Source: Gemmatimonas sp. UBA7669
GTDB taxonomy: Bacteria > Gemmatimonadota > Gemmatimonadetes > Gemmatimonadales > Gemmatimonadaceae
DNA length: 47,854 bases
Reading direction: 5' to 3'
NCBI RefSeq assembly: GCF_002483225.1
Contig: NZ_DLHL01000030.1
Location: 1 to 47,854 of the forward strand
The notes under the pieces: generated by a model
Database searches by the model: none
The model's input: the letters and a program-made list of their open reading frames with translations, nothing else
Told to the model about the DNA's origin: nothing
Position numbers and translations under genes: made by a program
Part shown: one piece after another, positions 17,501 to 25,155 of the stretch
Layout: every line of letters begins with the position of its first letter
Position numbering within the stretch: the stretch's first letter is position 1

Positions 17501-18243
17501 CACACGAGACGATTGTACAGCGCCGCGCCCTCGAGAGTGAAAGCGCGGGTGTACTTCTCGGCGATGGTCCATTCGAGCAGCAGAGAGTTCCAGATGGCAA
17601 TGAATCCCATCGGGTCGGTCAGCCTGCCGATGGTGGGCAGGCCAAGTGGCATGGCCACAAATCCGCTCACCGGTACCGCCAGAAAGAGCAGCACGAAGCT
17701 GGCAAACCAACTGGCCATGGGACGCCCACTCCAGAGTGCCACGGCAAACTGCATGGTGGTGCCAACCAGGGCGTTGGGCAGCGCGACATAGGCAAAGGCC
17801 GCGGCATAGGTTCCGAGGCGGAGCGGCGCGACAATTTCCGGCGCGACGCCGGGAATGAGTACCGCGGCCACCGCGCCGGCTTGCGTGCCGAGCAGCACGA
17901 AGGCGTTCAGGCACACCGCGGCCAGCCATCGTCCCGCCAGGTGCTCCGCCTTGCCGACCGGACTGGTGAACAGCAACTGATCCATGCGTGTCTGCACGTC
18001 ACGCGCGGCCGCTTCACCTGCAATCGGTGCGGCCACCAGCAACCAGAGGAGGCTGGTGATAACGGTGGCGGCAGTGACCACGAACGGCGCATTGATACTG
18101 AAGTCCTTCACCAGCGTGACGGGCACAACGCCATCGCGCGAGAAGAGAAAGGTGAAGACGAACAGGGCTGCAAACCCAAGCCATGGCCAGGGGCGACGAA
18201 GCTGATACGCCAGCTCGAAGCGGAAGGTCTGCCAGGTCTTCAT
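14593..18243 (-). CDS. ABC-2 type permease fused to M1-family aminopeptidase
   Basis: A 1216-residue fusion. Residues 1-270 and about 330-590 carry two sets of about six transmembrane helices with ABC-2 character (GEAAARDVQTRMDQLLFTSP after the first pair). From about 640 an exported domain shows an M1 N-domain and then the gluzincin site HEVAHQWWGG (about 930) with the downstream zinc Glu in LLSESLAWYSA. The gap between the second zinc His and this Glu is 19 residues, one more than in classical M1 enzymes, and the GAMEN exopeptidase motif is not recognisable. Such permease-M1 fusions are known from annotations of Bacteroidota and Gemmatimonadota (from memory). It overlaps the ATPase gene by 4 bases, so the two form one transporter. 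The substrate is unknown. Confidence 0.9.
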   Translation of the reverse strand: MKTWQTFRFELAYQLRRPWPWLGFAALFVFTFLFSRDGVVPVTLVKDFSINAPFVVTAATVITSLLWLLVAAPIAGEAAARDVQTRMDQLLFTSPVGKAEHLAGRWLAAVCLNAFVLLGTQAGAVAAVLIPGVAPEIVAPLRLGTYAAAFAYVALPNALVGTTMQFAVALWSGRPMASWFASFVLLFLAVPVSGFVAMPLGLPTIGRLTDPMGFIAIWNSLLLEWTIAEKYTRAFTLEGAALYNRLVWLGIAAMVWALVYTRFRFAYRTPYQVKSRWFNARTRQTTQYTDARAHIPAVQRAASADSHTQQVPIATRGSGVSTRWLQLRRIASMSAVSLMRSPAGLFLLTVFPAFLLLVVTVQLRVLDVPILPRTGYLLSKYLTGATLKPENFWLLVPLLILYFAGELLWRERDARLADAHDTVAVPPWVPLAGKFTGLALVILLVLATTMAIGLFTQVRLGYARHELGLFTFVLFGLQFLDYLLLAALAFAVHTLVNQKYGGHLLAVVCYVFLLLAPRFGVEHPLLRYASSPPWSYTDLRGFGASLGPWSWFHVYWTAWAMLLLVGTTLLWPRGRETAIKTRLLQARVRFRRGTLGLTALGGVGVAGSGAFIFYNTNVLHVYRNSDAQAALAAEYERRFGAHANEPQPSIVSTRLEADLEPSARRATVRGTYVLRNRHSEPIRELHIERAFGVRTTLQLSRTVQRIDSAPALGHEVHVLATPLAPGDTLTLSFQVRATPSGFRHTGAVNAIAANGTHITSALLPSLGYQPLRELMSPDDRRAAGLPRKVTLPTPDDVHPSMLAGDAGRFEAMVSTDTDQVVVAPGILQRTWIEKGRRWFHYVSEEPIGGLHQIFSARYATATSRWRDVDISVFHHPAHTQQVDRLTASARATLEYFSTQFAPYPYRFLQFVEQPAPGMGMGVDGSGVVTVLEGATLFNAPVGGIDGSFEIAAHEVAHQWWGGMLTPAFAEGAILLSESLAWYSAMRVIRQEKGQEALRQFMLTMREPSPWPPMRTGLPLLRAIDPYAGYRRGPFAFYALSEYAGETAVNTALQRLIARHRGAATGGSRRTVATTRDLYHELQTAVPDSLHSLLHDLFETTTFWHFDTKAANARPLANRQWEVTLDVSARKVRVDTSGKETEVPIGEWVELAVFAEAAPGQVLGKRLYFGRHRLRAGTQRITVVVNGKPARCGVDPYNLLDWEEGDNIEAITLESGR

Positions 18244-19136
18244 TCCGGCACCACTGACCGGGCGCCGATGTGTCCGGCCATCGTGCAGAAGTACACGTCC
18301 TCGAGATCGGGCTCGGTAGGCTCAAAGCCGGCACCCGGCTGCTCGTGACTGTGGACATGCACAACGAGACGGCCACCAAACAACTTGGTGGAGATGACAT
18401 GGTGCATCTGTTCGATGGCGCTGAGCTCACTGCGTTGCACGACACGGCGCCAGATGCGCCCGCGCAGATGCTGCATGGCCGTGAGGGGTGCGTCCTCGAG
18501 CAGAATCTCGCCATGATCGATGATGGCCATTTGTGTGCACAGTTCGCTCACATCTTCGACGATATGCGTGGACAGCAGAATCACACTGCGCTCTCCCAGC
18601 TCGGCCAGCAAATTCAAGAATCGTACCCGCTCGGCCGGATCGAGTCCCGCCGTGGGTTCATCGACAATGAGCAGCTCCGGGTTGCCCAGCAGCGCCACAG
18701 CAACACCGAAGCGTTGGCGCATGCCGCCGGAGTAGCCACCGAGCTTCTGCTTGCGCACGTCCCAGAGATTGACGCGTCTGAGCAGCGCCTCGACCACGTC
18801 GCGTCGCTCGCCCCGTGCGCTCATGCCTTCAAGGACCGCGAAATGGTCGAGCAGCGCCTCGGCGCTCACCTGCGGATACACGCCGAATTCCTGCGGGAGG
18901 TAGCCGAGTCGCTGGCGAATGGCGTCCGGGTCACGTCGCAGATCGATGTCGCCCAGATGCACGCTGCCGGTATCCGGTAATTGCAGCGTGGCCAGAATGC
19001 GCATGAGCGTGGACTTGCCCGCGCCGTTGGGTCCGAGGAGGCCGAACATGCCCGGTTCGATCCGGAGGGACACGTCGCGGAGGGCGTGCACGCCGTTGGC
19101 GTAGGTCTTGGAGACGTGTTCGATGCGGAGGGTCAT
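18240..19136 (-). CDS. ABC transporter ATP-binding protein
   Basis: A 298-residue cytoplasmic ATPase that powers the overlapping permease-peptidase. Walker A is GPNGAGKST (K41), the Q-loop is GYLPQEFGVYP (about 85), the signature is YSGGMRQR (about 139), and Walker B with the D-loop is LLIVDEPTAGLDP (about 160). The H-loop is STHIVEDV. The type is that of drug/NatA/CcmA-like ATPases used with ABC-2 permeases. The C-terminal 80 residues form a regulatory tail. It starts at ATG 19136 and a perfect inverted repeat lies 28 bases upstream, which is a likely operator for the two-gene operon. Confidence 0.95.
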   Translation of the reverse strand: MTLRIEHVSKTYANGVHALRDVSLRIEPGMFGLLGPNGAGKSTLMRILATLQLPDTGSVHLGDIDLRRDPDAIRQRLGYLPQEFGVYPQVSAEALLDHFAVLEGMSARGERRDVVEALLRRVNLWDVRKQKLGGYSGGMRQRFGVAVALLGNPELLIVDEPTAGLDPAERVRFLNLLAELGERSVILLSTHIVEDVSELCTQMAIIDHGEILLEDAPLTAMQHLRGRIWRRVVQRSELSAIEQMHHVISTKLFGGRLVVHVHSHEQPGAGFEPTEPDLEDVYFCTMAGHIGARSVVPE

Positions 19137-19163
19137 GGCTACGGTGCGAAGGGATGCCTAAAA

Positions 19164-19184
19164 GTACTTTGCAGCAAAAAGTAC
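19164..19184. promoter_or_regulatory. Inverted repeat, putative operator of the ABC-peptidase operon
   Basis: The palindrome GTACTTT-N7-AAAGTAC has perfect 7-base arms and lies 28 bases upstream of the ATPase start codon, in an AT-rich island within GC-rich DNA. Position and symmetry fit a dimeric repressor site (PadR/GntR/MarR-like), but no regulator gene is adjacent. Confidence 0.55.
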
Positions 19185-19439
19185 GAGTAGCCCTCAGCCA
19201 GGTTTCAACCTCCATTGGGACCGCATTCCGGCAGACTCAAAGAAAAGGTGCTATTGTCTAGGGGTCCCGACGCTGGGACAAACCGCAGAGCCCGCCGCTT
19301 AGACGTGTAGATAAGGGCCCAGACGGAACAGTCGTTCGTCTCAGAACGTTCGCCGCGCGTATCAGCCGCGCCGCACGACCTCAGCGTTCCTCCCGGCATC
19401 GGCCGGTGTTCCATATCCCACAATCCAGGAGACACGCTC
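19185..19439 (+). promoter_or_regulatory. Upstream/leader region of the SusC-SusD operon
   Basis: Together with the 19137-19184 segment this is a 303-base divergent gap with no gene. It ends in a good ribosome site, AGGAGA at 19427-19432, 7 bases before the ATG. Small inverted repeats are present (GTCCC-N6-GGGAC at 19264-19279 and CGTTC-N6-GAACG near 19340). TATTGT near 19252 could be a -10 box, but no convincing -35 partner was found. Confidence 0.4.
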
Positions 19440-22400
19440 ATGCACCACTCGTGGCGCTCACTTGTGGCGCTCGCGGGGCTGTTGGCCATCGGCACCACGT
19501 CAGTCCCGGCCCAACAGACCACCACCGGCGCTCTGAACGTCCGCGTCAATGATGCGGCCAATCAGCGGCCGATCGAAGCGGCCCGGGTCTTTCTGGTTGG
19601 TACGAACTTCGGTGGACAGACCACGCCTGAAGGCCGATTGCTGCTCCGTGCCCTGGTGCCCGGCACTTATACGGTCCGTGTCCTGCGGGTGGGGTATACC
19701 GAACAGTCCCGCCCCGTCACGATCGTGGCCGGGCGAACAGAGGAGCTGACCGTCAGCCTGACGGCGGCGGCCGTGAACCTCGCCGCTGTCGTGACCACCG
19801 CCACGGGTGAGCAGCGGCGCATTGAAATTGGCAATGCCACCGCCAACATCGATGTCGCCAAGGTCACCGAAGCGGCGCCGGTGGGCAACATGAATGACTT
19901 GCTCAACTCCCGCGCACCCGGTGTGACTGTCACGAGTGGAACGCAGGCCGGCACCGGCGCCCGCATCCGTGTGCGCGGCATGAACTCGGTAAGTCTTAAC
20001 AACGAGCCAATCTGGATCATCGACGGCATCCGGATGACCAGCAACAACGCGAGTTTCTCCACCCCCACGGGCAATGGCGCCGGCGGGAACACCGGCGGCA
20101 ACAATCCGAGCCGTGTCGGTGATCTCAATCCGGAAGAGATTGAGAGCATCGAAATCGTGAAAGGCCCGTCGGCGGCCACGCTCTATGGAACCGATGCCGC
20201 CAACGGCGTGATTCTCGTGACCACCAAGAAGGGCCGGGCTGGCGCGGCGCGATGGAGCACGTACGCGGAGCAAGGCACGGTCTACGATCGCAACTGGTAT
20301 CCGACGGCCTATTCGCTCTGGGGCAAGCGTCCCGGTGAAACGGTGTCGTCGCGCAGCTTCTGCAACCTGCAGCGTGTCGGACGCGGCGAATGTGCGCCCG
20401 ACTCGACGAGCGCACTCAACATCTTCGAGGAACCGGACCTCACTCCGCTCGGTCGCGGCAATCGCCGGCAGATCGGCGTTCAGGTGTCCGGTGGAACCGA
20501 GAGCGTCCGCTACTTCGTCTCTGCGGAAGACGAGAACGAGGTGGGCGTGCTGCAACTGCCCGACTTCGAGCGGGCGCGCCTCCAGGCGGAGGGCACGCCC
20601 ATTCGGCCGTGGACGGAACGCCCCAACAGCATGGGGCGCCGGTCGTTGCGATCCAACCTGAACGCCACGCTCTCGCCGAAGCTTGATCTCGGCATGGCCA
20701 CAAACTTCATCAACATTGGCCAGCGGTATTCGCTCGAGTCGAACTCCACCGCCGGTCTCGGATCGCACGTGTTCGGTGGTCCCGGTACGCGCGACAACGG
20801 CAACGTGTCAGGCCTGGGCACTCCGCTCAATGGCTACCGCGGATGGACGCCTGGGTACATGTGGCAGGAGAAGACCGGTCAGGAAGTGAACCGCTTCATC
20901 TGGTCAGGTCAGGCCAACTTCCGTCCGACCAGCTGGTTGAGCACTCGCGCCACGGTGGGCAACGACTGGACCAACCGGAATGACGAGAATCTGCTGCTGC
21001 GCGGTGAGGGTCCGCCGCTGACGGCCACCACGCGCCTCGGATCGCGCGGCCTCGGGCGCGTGAACATCAACAACTTCACCGTGGATTTTGGCTCCACGGC
21101 GCAGTACAACGCCCTCGGTTTCTCCAACAAGACCACCGTGGGCGCGCAGTACATCGCGTTCAAGCTCACCAGCTCATCCACCGGCTCGGAACAGCTCGCG
21201 CCTGGTTCTCAGAGTGTCGGATCCGGCACGCAGCTGTCCGTGGGTGAAGGAACCACCGTCCAGAAGACCTTCGGGGCATTCATCGAGCAGGCGTTGGCCT
21301 GGCGTGATCGACTCTTCCTGACCGCGGCCGTACGCAGCGATCAGAACTCGGCTTTCGGATCGAACTTTCAGAGCATCGTCTACCCGAAGGCCTCGGCATC
21401 GTACCTGATTTCCGAGGAGAACTGGTGGAGGGCGCCCTCGTGGGTGAACACCATGCGTCTGCGCTATGCTTACGGCCAGTCGGGTGTCCAGCCGGGGCCC
21501 AATGACGCGTTACGGTTCTACTCCGCCAACATCACCAGCATCAACAATGCCGATCAGCCCACCATCATCCAGGCGGCCCTGGGCAACGAAGATCTCAAGC
21601 CCGAGCGTTCCGCCGAGCATGAAATGGGCTTCGAGAGTCAGCTGCTCGACTCCCGCCTCAGCCTCGATGTCACCTACTACAGCAAGATCACCACGGACGC
21701 ACTCATCAGCGCCGTGCTTCCGCCCTCCTTCGGCTCGGTGACGTCGCAGCTGCGCAACCTCGGCTCGGTGAAGAACGCGGGACTCGAGGTTGCCGTCAAC
21801 GCCCAGCTCGTACAGCGCAACGCATTCGGATGGGATGTGAACATTGCCACCTCGGCCAATGACAACAAGGTAGTCTCCCTTGGGGACACGCCACCGCAAA
21901 TCGGAACCACCACGCGGACCATCGCCGGGTATCCCATCGGTGGCTACTGGGCGCGTCCCATCACCGGCTGGGAAGACAAGAACGGCGATGGACTGCTCAC
22001 CTACTGGACGGACGCAGCGCGCAATGAAGTCTTCGTCGGTGACTCGGCCATCTTCCGCGGCTACGCGACGCCGCGCTACATGACCACGCTTATCAACGGT
22101 TTCGACTTCCTGAATCGCAAGCTGCGCGTGCAGACCATGTGGGACTGGCGCAGTGGCGGACGCTGGTACAACAACACGGAGCGCATCCGCTGCACGCGGC
22201 CGAACTGCAGCGGTCGCAACAACCTGAATGCCTCCTTCGAGGATCAGGCCATGAACATCGCGGCCAACGAGCACGAGGCGCGGACGCTGGATGGCTACCT
22301 GCAGACGGGTGCCTTCGTGCGTCTGCGCGAAGCGTCCGCGCAGTTCACTTTCACGGATGACTGGGCGCGGCGTCTGGTGCGTGGGCGATCGCTGTCACTG

Positions 22401-22556
22401 GTCCTGACGGCCCGCAACCTGCGCCTCTGGACCAATTATCGCGGGTCTGATCCGGAATCGGGCTTCAATACCACCAACGGGACGGACGCGCCCAGCGAGT
22501 TCCAGACCGTCGCACCGCCTAGCTATTTCATCATGCGCGTCAACATCGGCTTCTGA
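19440..22556 (+). CDS. SusC/RagA-family TonB-dependent outer-membrane receptor
   Basis: A 1038-residue outer-membrane importer. The N-terminal signal peptide (LVALAGLLAIGTTSV, cleavage near PAQQ) is followed by a carboxypeptidase-regulatory-like beta domain at about 26-115 (GALNVRVNDAANQRPIEAARV). The plug at about 125-240 contains DLLNSRAPGV, ARIRVRGMNSVSLNNEPI, IDGIRM and VKGPSAATLYGTDAANGV, the hallmarks of the SusC/RagA type. The rest is a beta-barrel ending in a C-terminal Phe (IMRVNIGF). It starts after AGGAGA and is followed 13 bases later by the SusD gene, with which it should form a lidded importer. No glycoside hydrolases are nearby, whereas several peptidases are, so a peptide substrate (RagAB-like) is an inference. 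Confidence 0.95.
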   Translation: MHHSWRSLVALAGLLAIGTTSVPAQQTTTGALNVRVNDAANQRPIEAARVFLVGTNFGGQTTPEGRLLLRALVPGTYTVRVLRVGYTEQSRPVTIVAGRTEELTVSLTAAAVNLAAVVTTATGEQRRIEIGNATANIDVAKVTEAAPVGNMNDLLNSRAPGVTVTSGTQAGTGARIRVRGMNSVSLNNEPIWIIDGIRMTSNNASFSTPTGNGAGGNTGGNNPSRVGDLNPEEIESIEIVKGPSAATLYGTDAANGVILVTTKKGRAGAARWSTYAEQGTVYDRNWYPTAYSLWGKRPGETVSSRSFCNLQRVGRGECAPDSTSALNIFEEPDLTPLGRGNRRQIGVQVSGGTESVRYFVSAEDENEVGVLQLPDFERARLQAEGTPIRPWTERPNSMGRRSLRSNLNATLSPKLDLGMATNFINIGQRYSLESNSTAGLGSHVFGGPGTRDNGNVSGLGTPLNGYRGWTPGYMWQEKTGQEVNRFIWSGQANFRPTSWLSTRATVGNDWTNRNDENLLLRGEGPPLTATTRLGSRGLGRVNINNFTVDFGSTAQYNALGFSNKTTVGAQYIAFKLTSSSTGSEQLAPGSQSVGSGTQLSVGEGTTVQKTFGAFIEQALAWRDRLFLTAAVRSDQNSAFGSNFQSIVYPKASASYLISEENWWRAPSWVNTMRLRYAYGQSGVQPGPNDALRFYSANITSINNADQPTIIQAALGNEDLKPERSAEHEMGFESQLLDSRLSLDVTYYSKITTDALISAVLPPSFGSVTSQLRNLGSVKNAGLEVAVNAQLVQRNAFGWDVNIATSANDNKVVSLGDTPPQIGTTTRTIAGYPIGGYWARPITGWEDKNGDGLLTYWTDAARNEVFVGDSAIFRGYATPRYMTTLINGFDFLNRKLRVQTMWDWRSGGRWYNNTERIRCTRPNCSGRNNLNASFEDQAMNIAANEHEARTLDGYLQTGAFVRLREASAQFTFTDDWARRLVRGRSLSLVLTARNLRLWTNYRGSDPESGFNTTNGTDAPSEFQTVAPPSYFIMRVNIGF

Positions 22557-22569
22557 GGAGACCCGAGCC

Positions 22570-23958
22570 ATGACATCGATTCGACTGCAGGGCCGGCGTC
22601 TCGGGAAGCGCGTCGCCGGCGCGTGCGCTGCACTCCTCCTCCCGCTGCTTGCCTGCTCCGACGCCAACGATCGGCTCCTTGGCGTGACCGATCCGGACAT
22701 CATCAACCCGACCGACATCGTGAACGCCGACGGCGCCATTGCGCTGGGGAATGGCGCCATCGCCACCTTCCGCAGCATCACGGGTGGCGGCGAAAGCACC
22801 TGGTTGTTCGGCGGGCTGCTGGCCGACGAATGGTCCACCAGTTCGACGTTCATTCAGAACGACGAAACGGATCAGCGCTTCATTCAGGAGTTCAACTCCT
22901 CGGTCACTGGCATGCTCCGGGATTTGTACCGCGTGCGCACAAGGACTAACGAAGCGATCGCTTCGCTTCGGGAGTACAGTCCCAACTCGACGGCGCTGAT
23001 CGGCGAGATGTATCTGGCGCGCGGATTTGCCGAGATGCAGCTCGCGCTGGACTTCTGCAACGGCATCCCCATCAACAATCTCGGCAGCCCCGAGCCCAGC
23101 AACGAAACACCGAAAACCAACCAGCAGGTCTTTCAGTACGCGGCCGCCTCGCTTGACAGCGCCATCGCTACCGCCACGGGCACTGACGCCACCTCGGTGC
23201 AGGTGAATCGGGCCGCACGCGTGGCTCGCGGCCGCGTGGCGCTGGCACTCGGTGCGTTCACGGAAGCGGCGGGCTTCGTGACGGGTATCCCCAGCAGCTT
23301 CGCGTACCAGCACACCTTCTCTCTCACCACCAGCAACAACACCATCTGGGGTCAGGGGCTGAGTGCCCGACGGTACAGCGTCGGCGACAGTGTGGAAGGC
23401 AACGCACGAAACATCCGGGTGACAAACGCGCTGCCCTTTGCCTCCGCTGGAGATCCGCGTTTGCCGGTGACTATCCGCACCTCGGGGGCGATTAACGGCC
23501 AGGATGGCCAGACGTATGCACGGACCACCACGATGTGGCAGCAGTTGACGCCGGTAGACGTGGCCAATGGCATCGACGCGCGCATGATCGAAGCCGAAGT
23601 CGCGCTGCGGGCGGGCAACGTGACGCAGTGGCTGGGCATCCACAACGCGCTGCGTGCCGCACCGCCCAAGCTGGGGGAAATTCAACCGGCCGCCATGCCA
23701 GCCCTCGTTGATCCGGGGAGCGAGGCGGCGCGAGTGTCGCTCCACTTCCGGGAGAAGGCGTTCTGGACCTTCAGTCGTGGCCAGAGACTCGGGGATATGC
23801 GACGACTGATTCGTCAATACGGCCGGACGGAAGCCACGGTCTTCCCGCAGGGCGTGCACTACAAGGGCGGCAACTACGGTACTGACGTCAACCTCCCGGT
23901 CGTGCAGGCGGAGCGAAACAACCCCAACTTCACAGGCTGCATCGACCGCAATCCGTAA
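22570..23958 (+). CDS. SusD/RagB-family surface lipoprotein
   Basis: A 462-residue lipoprotein that forms the outer lid of the SusC-type importer. The signal peptide ends in the lipobox LLAC (C29). Typical SusD features are the early segment NPTDIVNADGAIALGNGAI, the helical TPR-like body (GEMYLARGFAEMQLALDFCNGIPI) and the C-terminal block REKAFWTFSRGQRLGDMRRLIRQYGR. The ATG at 22570 has GAGGAG at 22555-22560. The protein is rather short for the family and ends with a Cys (FTGCIDRNP), which could bond with Cys in the body. A strong hairpin 40 bases downstream ends the operon. Confidence 0.92.
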   Translation: MTSIRLQGRRLGKRVAGACAALLLPLLACSDANDRLLGVTDPDIINPTDIVNADGAIALGNGAIATFRSITGGGESTWLFGGLLADEWSTSSTFIQNDETDQRFIQEFNSSVTGMLRDLYRVRTRTNEAIASLREYSPNSTALIGEMYLARGFAEMQLALDFCNGIPINNLGSPEPSNETPKTNQQVFQYAAASLDSAIATATGTDATSVQVNRAARVARGRVALALGAFTEAAGFVTGIPSSFAYQHTFSLTTSNNTIWGQGLSARRYSVGDSVEGNARNIRVTNALPFASAGDPRLPVTIRTSGAINGQDGQTYARTTTMWQQLTPVDVANGIDARMIEAEVALRAGNVTQWLGIHNALRAAPPKLGEIQPAAMPALVDPGSEAARVSLHFREKAFWTFSRGQRLGDMRRLIRQYGRTEATVFPQGVHYKGGNYGTDVNLPVVQAERNNPNFTGCIDRNP

Positions 23959-24000
23959 TCAGCTGCGCGGGTCCGCCGGCCGCCGCTGCATGAGTTGCTC

Positions 24001-24039
24001 CGCCCCCGTCGCTCCGGACCTTCCGGAGCGACGGGGGCG
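24001..24039 (+). terminator. Strong hairpin terminator after the SusC-SusD operon
   Basis: A perfect 17-base stem (CGCCCCCGTCGCTCCGG with its complement) with a 5-base loop (acctt) begins 43 bases after the SusD stop. A short T run (attttcc) follows 5 bases later. Shape and position support an intrinsic terminator. Confidence 0.85.
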
Positions 24040-24234
24040 TGGCATTTTCCATTGATCGAGCGTCGGCGCTCGTGTCGCCGGACCGGGCCGGTGCTGCCGA
24101 CGGGAACCCTGATGACGCAATGTGACCACCATGCACCGCTCGCCAGCGCCGGCTGTCGATTGACCGCCCGCTCGGCCGACTACCCGGTAACCGGCACGCA
24201 CTCGGCGCGCCGGCTTCCTGCACCGGGAGCTTCC

Positions 24235-24708
24235 ATGAATCTGCTTCGCCTGCGGCACTCACTCGCCGCCATTGCCGTGGTCTTCGTAACGGCCACATCG
24301 CTTGCCGCACAGTCGCCGCGTCCCATGTCCCCGCTGTCGGCACCTGGCAACGAACAACTCTACACCGTGCTGATCTACGAACGATCTGGCGATCTCGCCC
24401 AGCGCACGGACCCCCGGCAGGCCGATGCCTACTGGGGCAGTTACGATCGTTACGCGGCGCTGCTGGCCGAAAAGGGTGTACTGCGCGGCGGCTCGGCGCT
24501 CGACGAAACGGTGCAAAGCACCGTGCGTGGCAAAGGCTCGGCAGATCGCGCGGTCAGCGGCGCGCGACTCGGTGGCTACTTCGTGATTGCTGCGGCTTCG
24601 CTGGCGGAAGCCGAGCGGCTGGCACGTCTCGCACCGCCCGCCGCCGTGGCAGTTGAGCTGCGTCCGCACCGCGACAACCCGCATATGGCGACCGCACCCA
24701 CCCGTTGA
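24235..24708 (+). CDS. Exported YCII-domain protein (paralogue of the next gene)
   Basis: 157 residues from ATG 24235 (GGGAGC upstream). The first 25 residues form a signal peptide (LAAIAVVFVTATSLAAQ). The body aligns along its length with the cytoplasmic YCII protein encoded next: YERSGDLAQRTDPRQADAYW against YETAADLASREDPARAPAYW, then LLAEKGVLRGGSAL and GGYFVIAAASLAEAERLA. The DGPF signature that names the subfamily is missing here (ADRAVSGARLGGYF in its place). YCII proteins are normally small cytoplasmic ferredoxin-fold proteins of uncertain function, so an exported copy is unusual. A start further upstream in the frame would bury the signal peptide and is unlikely. It sits 81 bases before the ECF42-type cassette. 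Confidence 0.72.
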   Translation: MNLLRLRHSLAAIAVVFVTATSLAAQSPRPMSPLSAPGNEQLYTVLIYERSGDLAQRTDPRQADAYWGSYDRYAALLAEKGVLRGGSALDETVQSTVRGKGSADRAVSGARLGGYFVIAAASLAEAERLARLAPPAAVAVELRPHRDNPHMATAPTR

Positions 24709-24789
24709 CCGTCGGCTGCACTCGCTTCGTCCGCTGTCCATTGACGTCGGGTCAGGGCAGCCACACCCTCCATTACGGAATCTCATCCC

Positions 24790-25155
24790 ATGCAATACGC
24801 CATCATCGTGTACGAAACCGCCGCTGACCTCGCGTCGCGTGAAGATCCGGCCCGTGCGCCGGCCTACTGGGCCGCGTACACGGCTTACTCGCAGGCGCTT
24901 GTTGAAGCGGGCGTTGCGCGGGTCGCCGCCGGTCTCGAAGTGCCCGCCGTTGCGACCACCGTACGCTTGCGGGGCGCACAGCGTATGGTGCAGGACGGGC
25001 CCTTTGTCGAGACCAAGGAAATGTTGGGCGGCTTCTTCCTCATTGAGGTGCCCGACCTGGATGCGGCGCTCGAGTGGGCGGCGCGTTGTCCATCGGCGGC
25101 AACGGGCTCTGTGGAAGTGCGCCCGCTGCTGCCACCACCGCCGCTGCCGGCGTGA
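24790..25155 (+). CDS. YCII/DGPF-domain protein of the ECF42 cassette
   Basis: A 121-residue cytoplasmic protein with the complete YCII/DGPF pattern: MQYAIIVYE at the start, the central DGPFVETKEMLGGFFLIEV motif (about 76-94), and DLDAALEWAARCP. Proteins of this type are encoded beside ECF42 sigma factors in many bacteria and are thought to belong to their regulon or act as their partners (established association, unclear chemistry). The C-terminus is a Pro/Leu-rich stub. The stop overlaps the GTG start of the sigma gene by 4 bases (GTGA), so they are translationally coupled. Confidence 0.92.
   Translation: MQYAIIVYETAADLASREDPARAPAYWAAYTAYSQALVEAGVARVAAGLEVPAVATTVRLRGAQRMVQDGPFVETKEMLGGFFLIEVPDLDAALEWAARCPSAATGSVEVRPLLPPPPLPA

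Noticed and set aside
16675..18348. 557-codon plus-strand open frame opposite the permease-peptidase gene
   Set aside because: Its Gln/His/Arg-rich composition is typical of antisense frames, and the opposite strand encodes evident transmembrane helices.
19500..20768. 422-codon minus-strand open frame within the SusC gene
   Set aside because: It is antisense to the plug domain, with no recognisable protein features.
22540..23859. 439-codon minus-strand open frame within the SusD gene
   Set aside because: It is antisense to a well-supported lipoprotein gene, and its composition is non-protein-like.
23995..24234. Upstream extension of the exported YCII gene by 80 codons
   Set aside because: It would start inside the terminator hairpin, reads as Arg/Ser-rich shadow sequence, and would place the signal peptide mid-protein.
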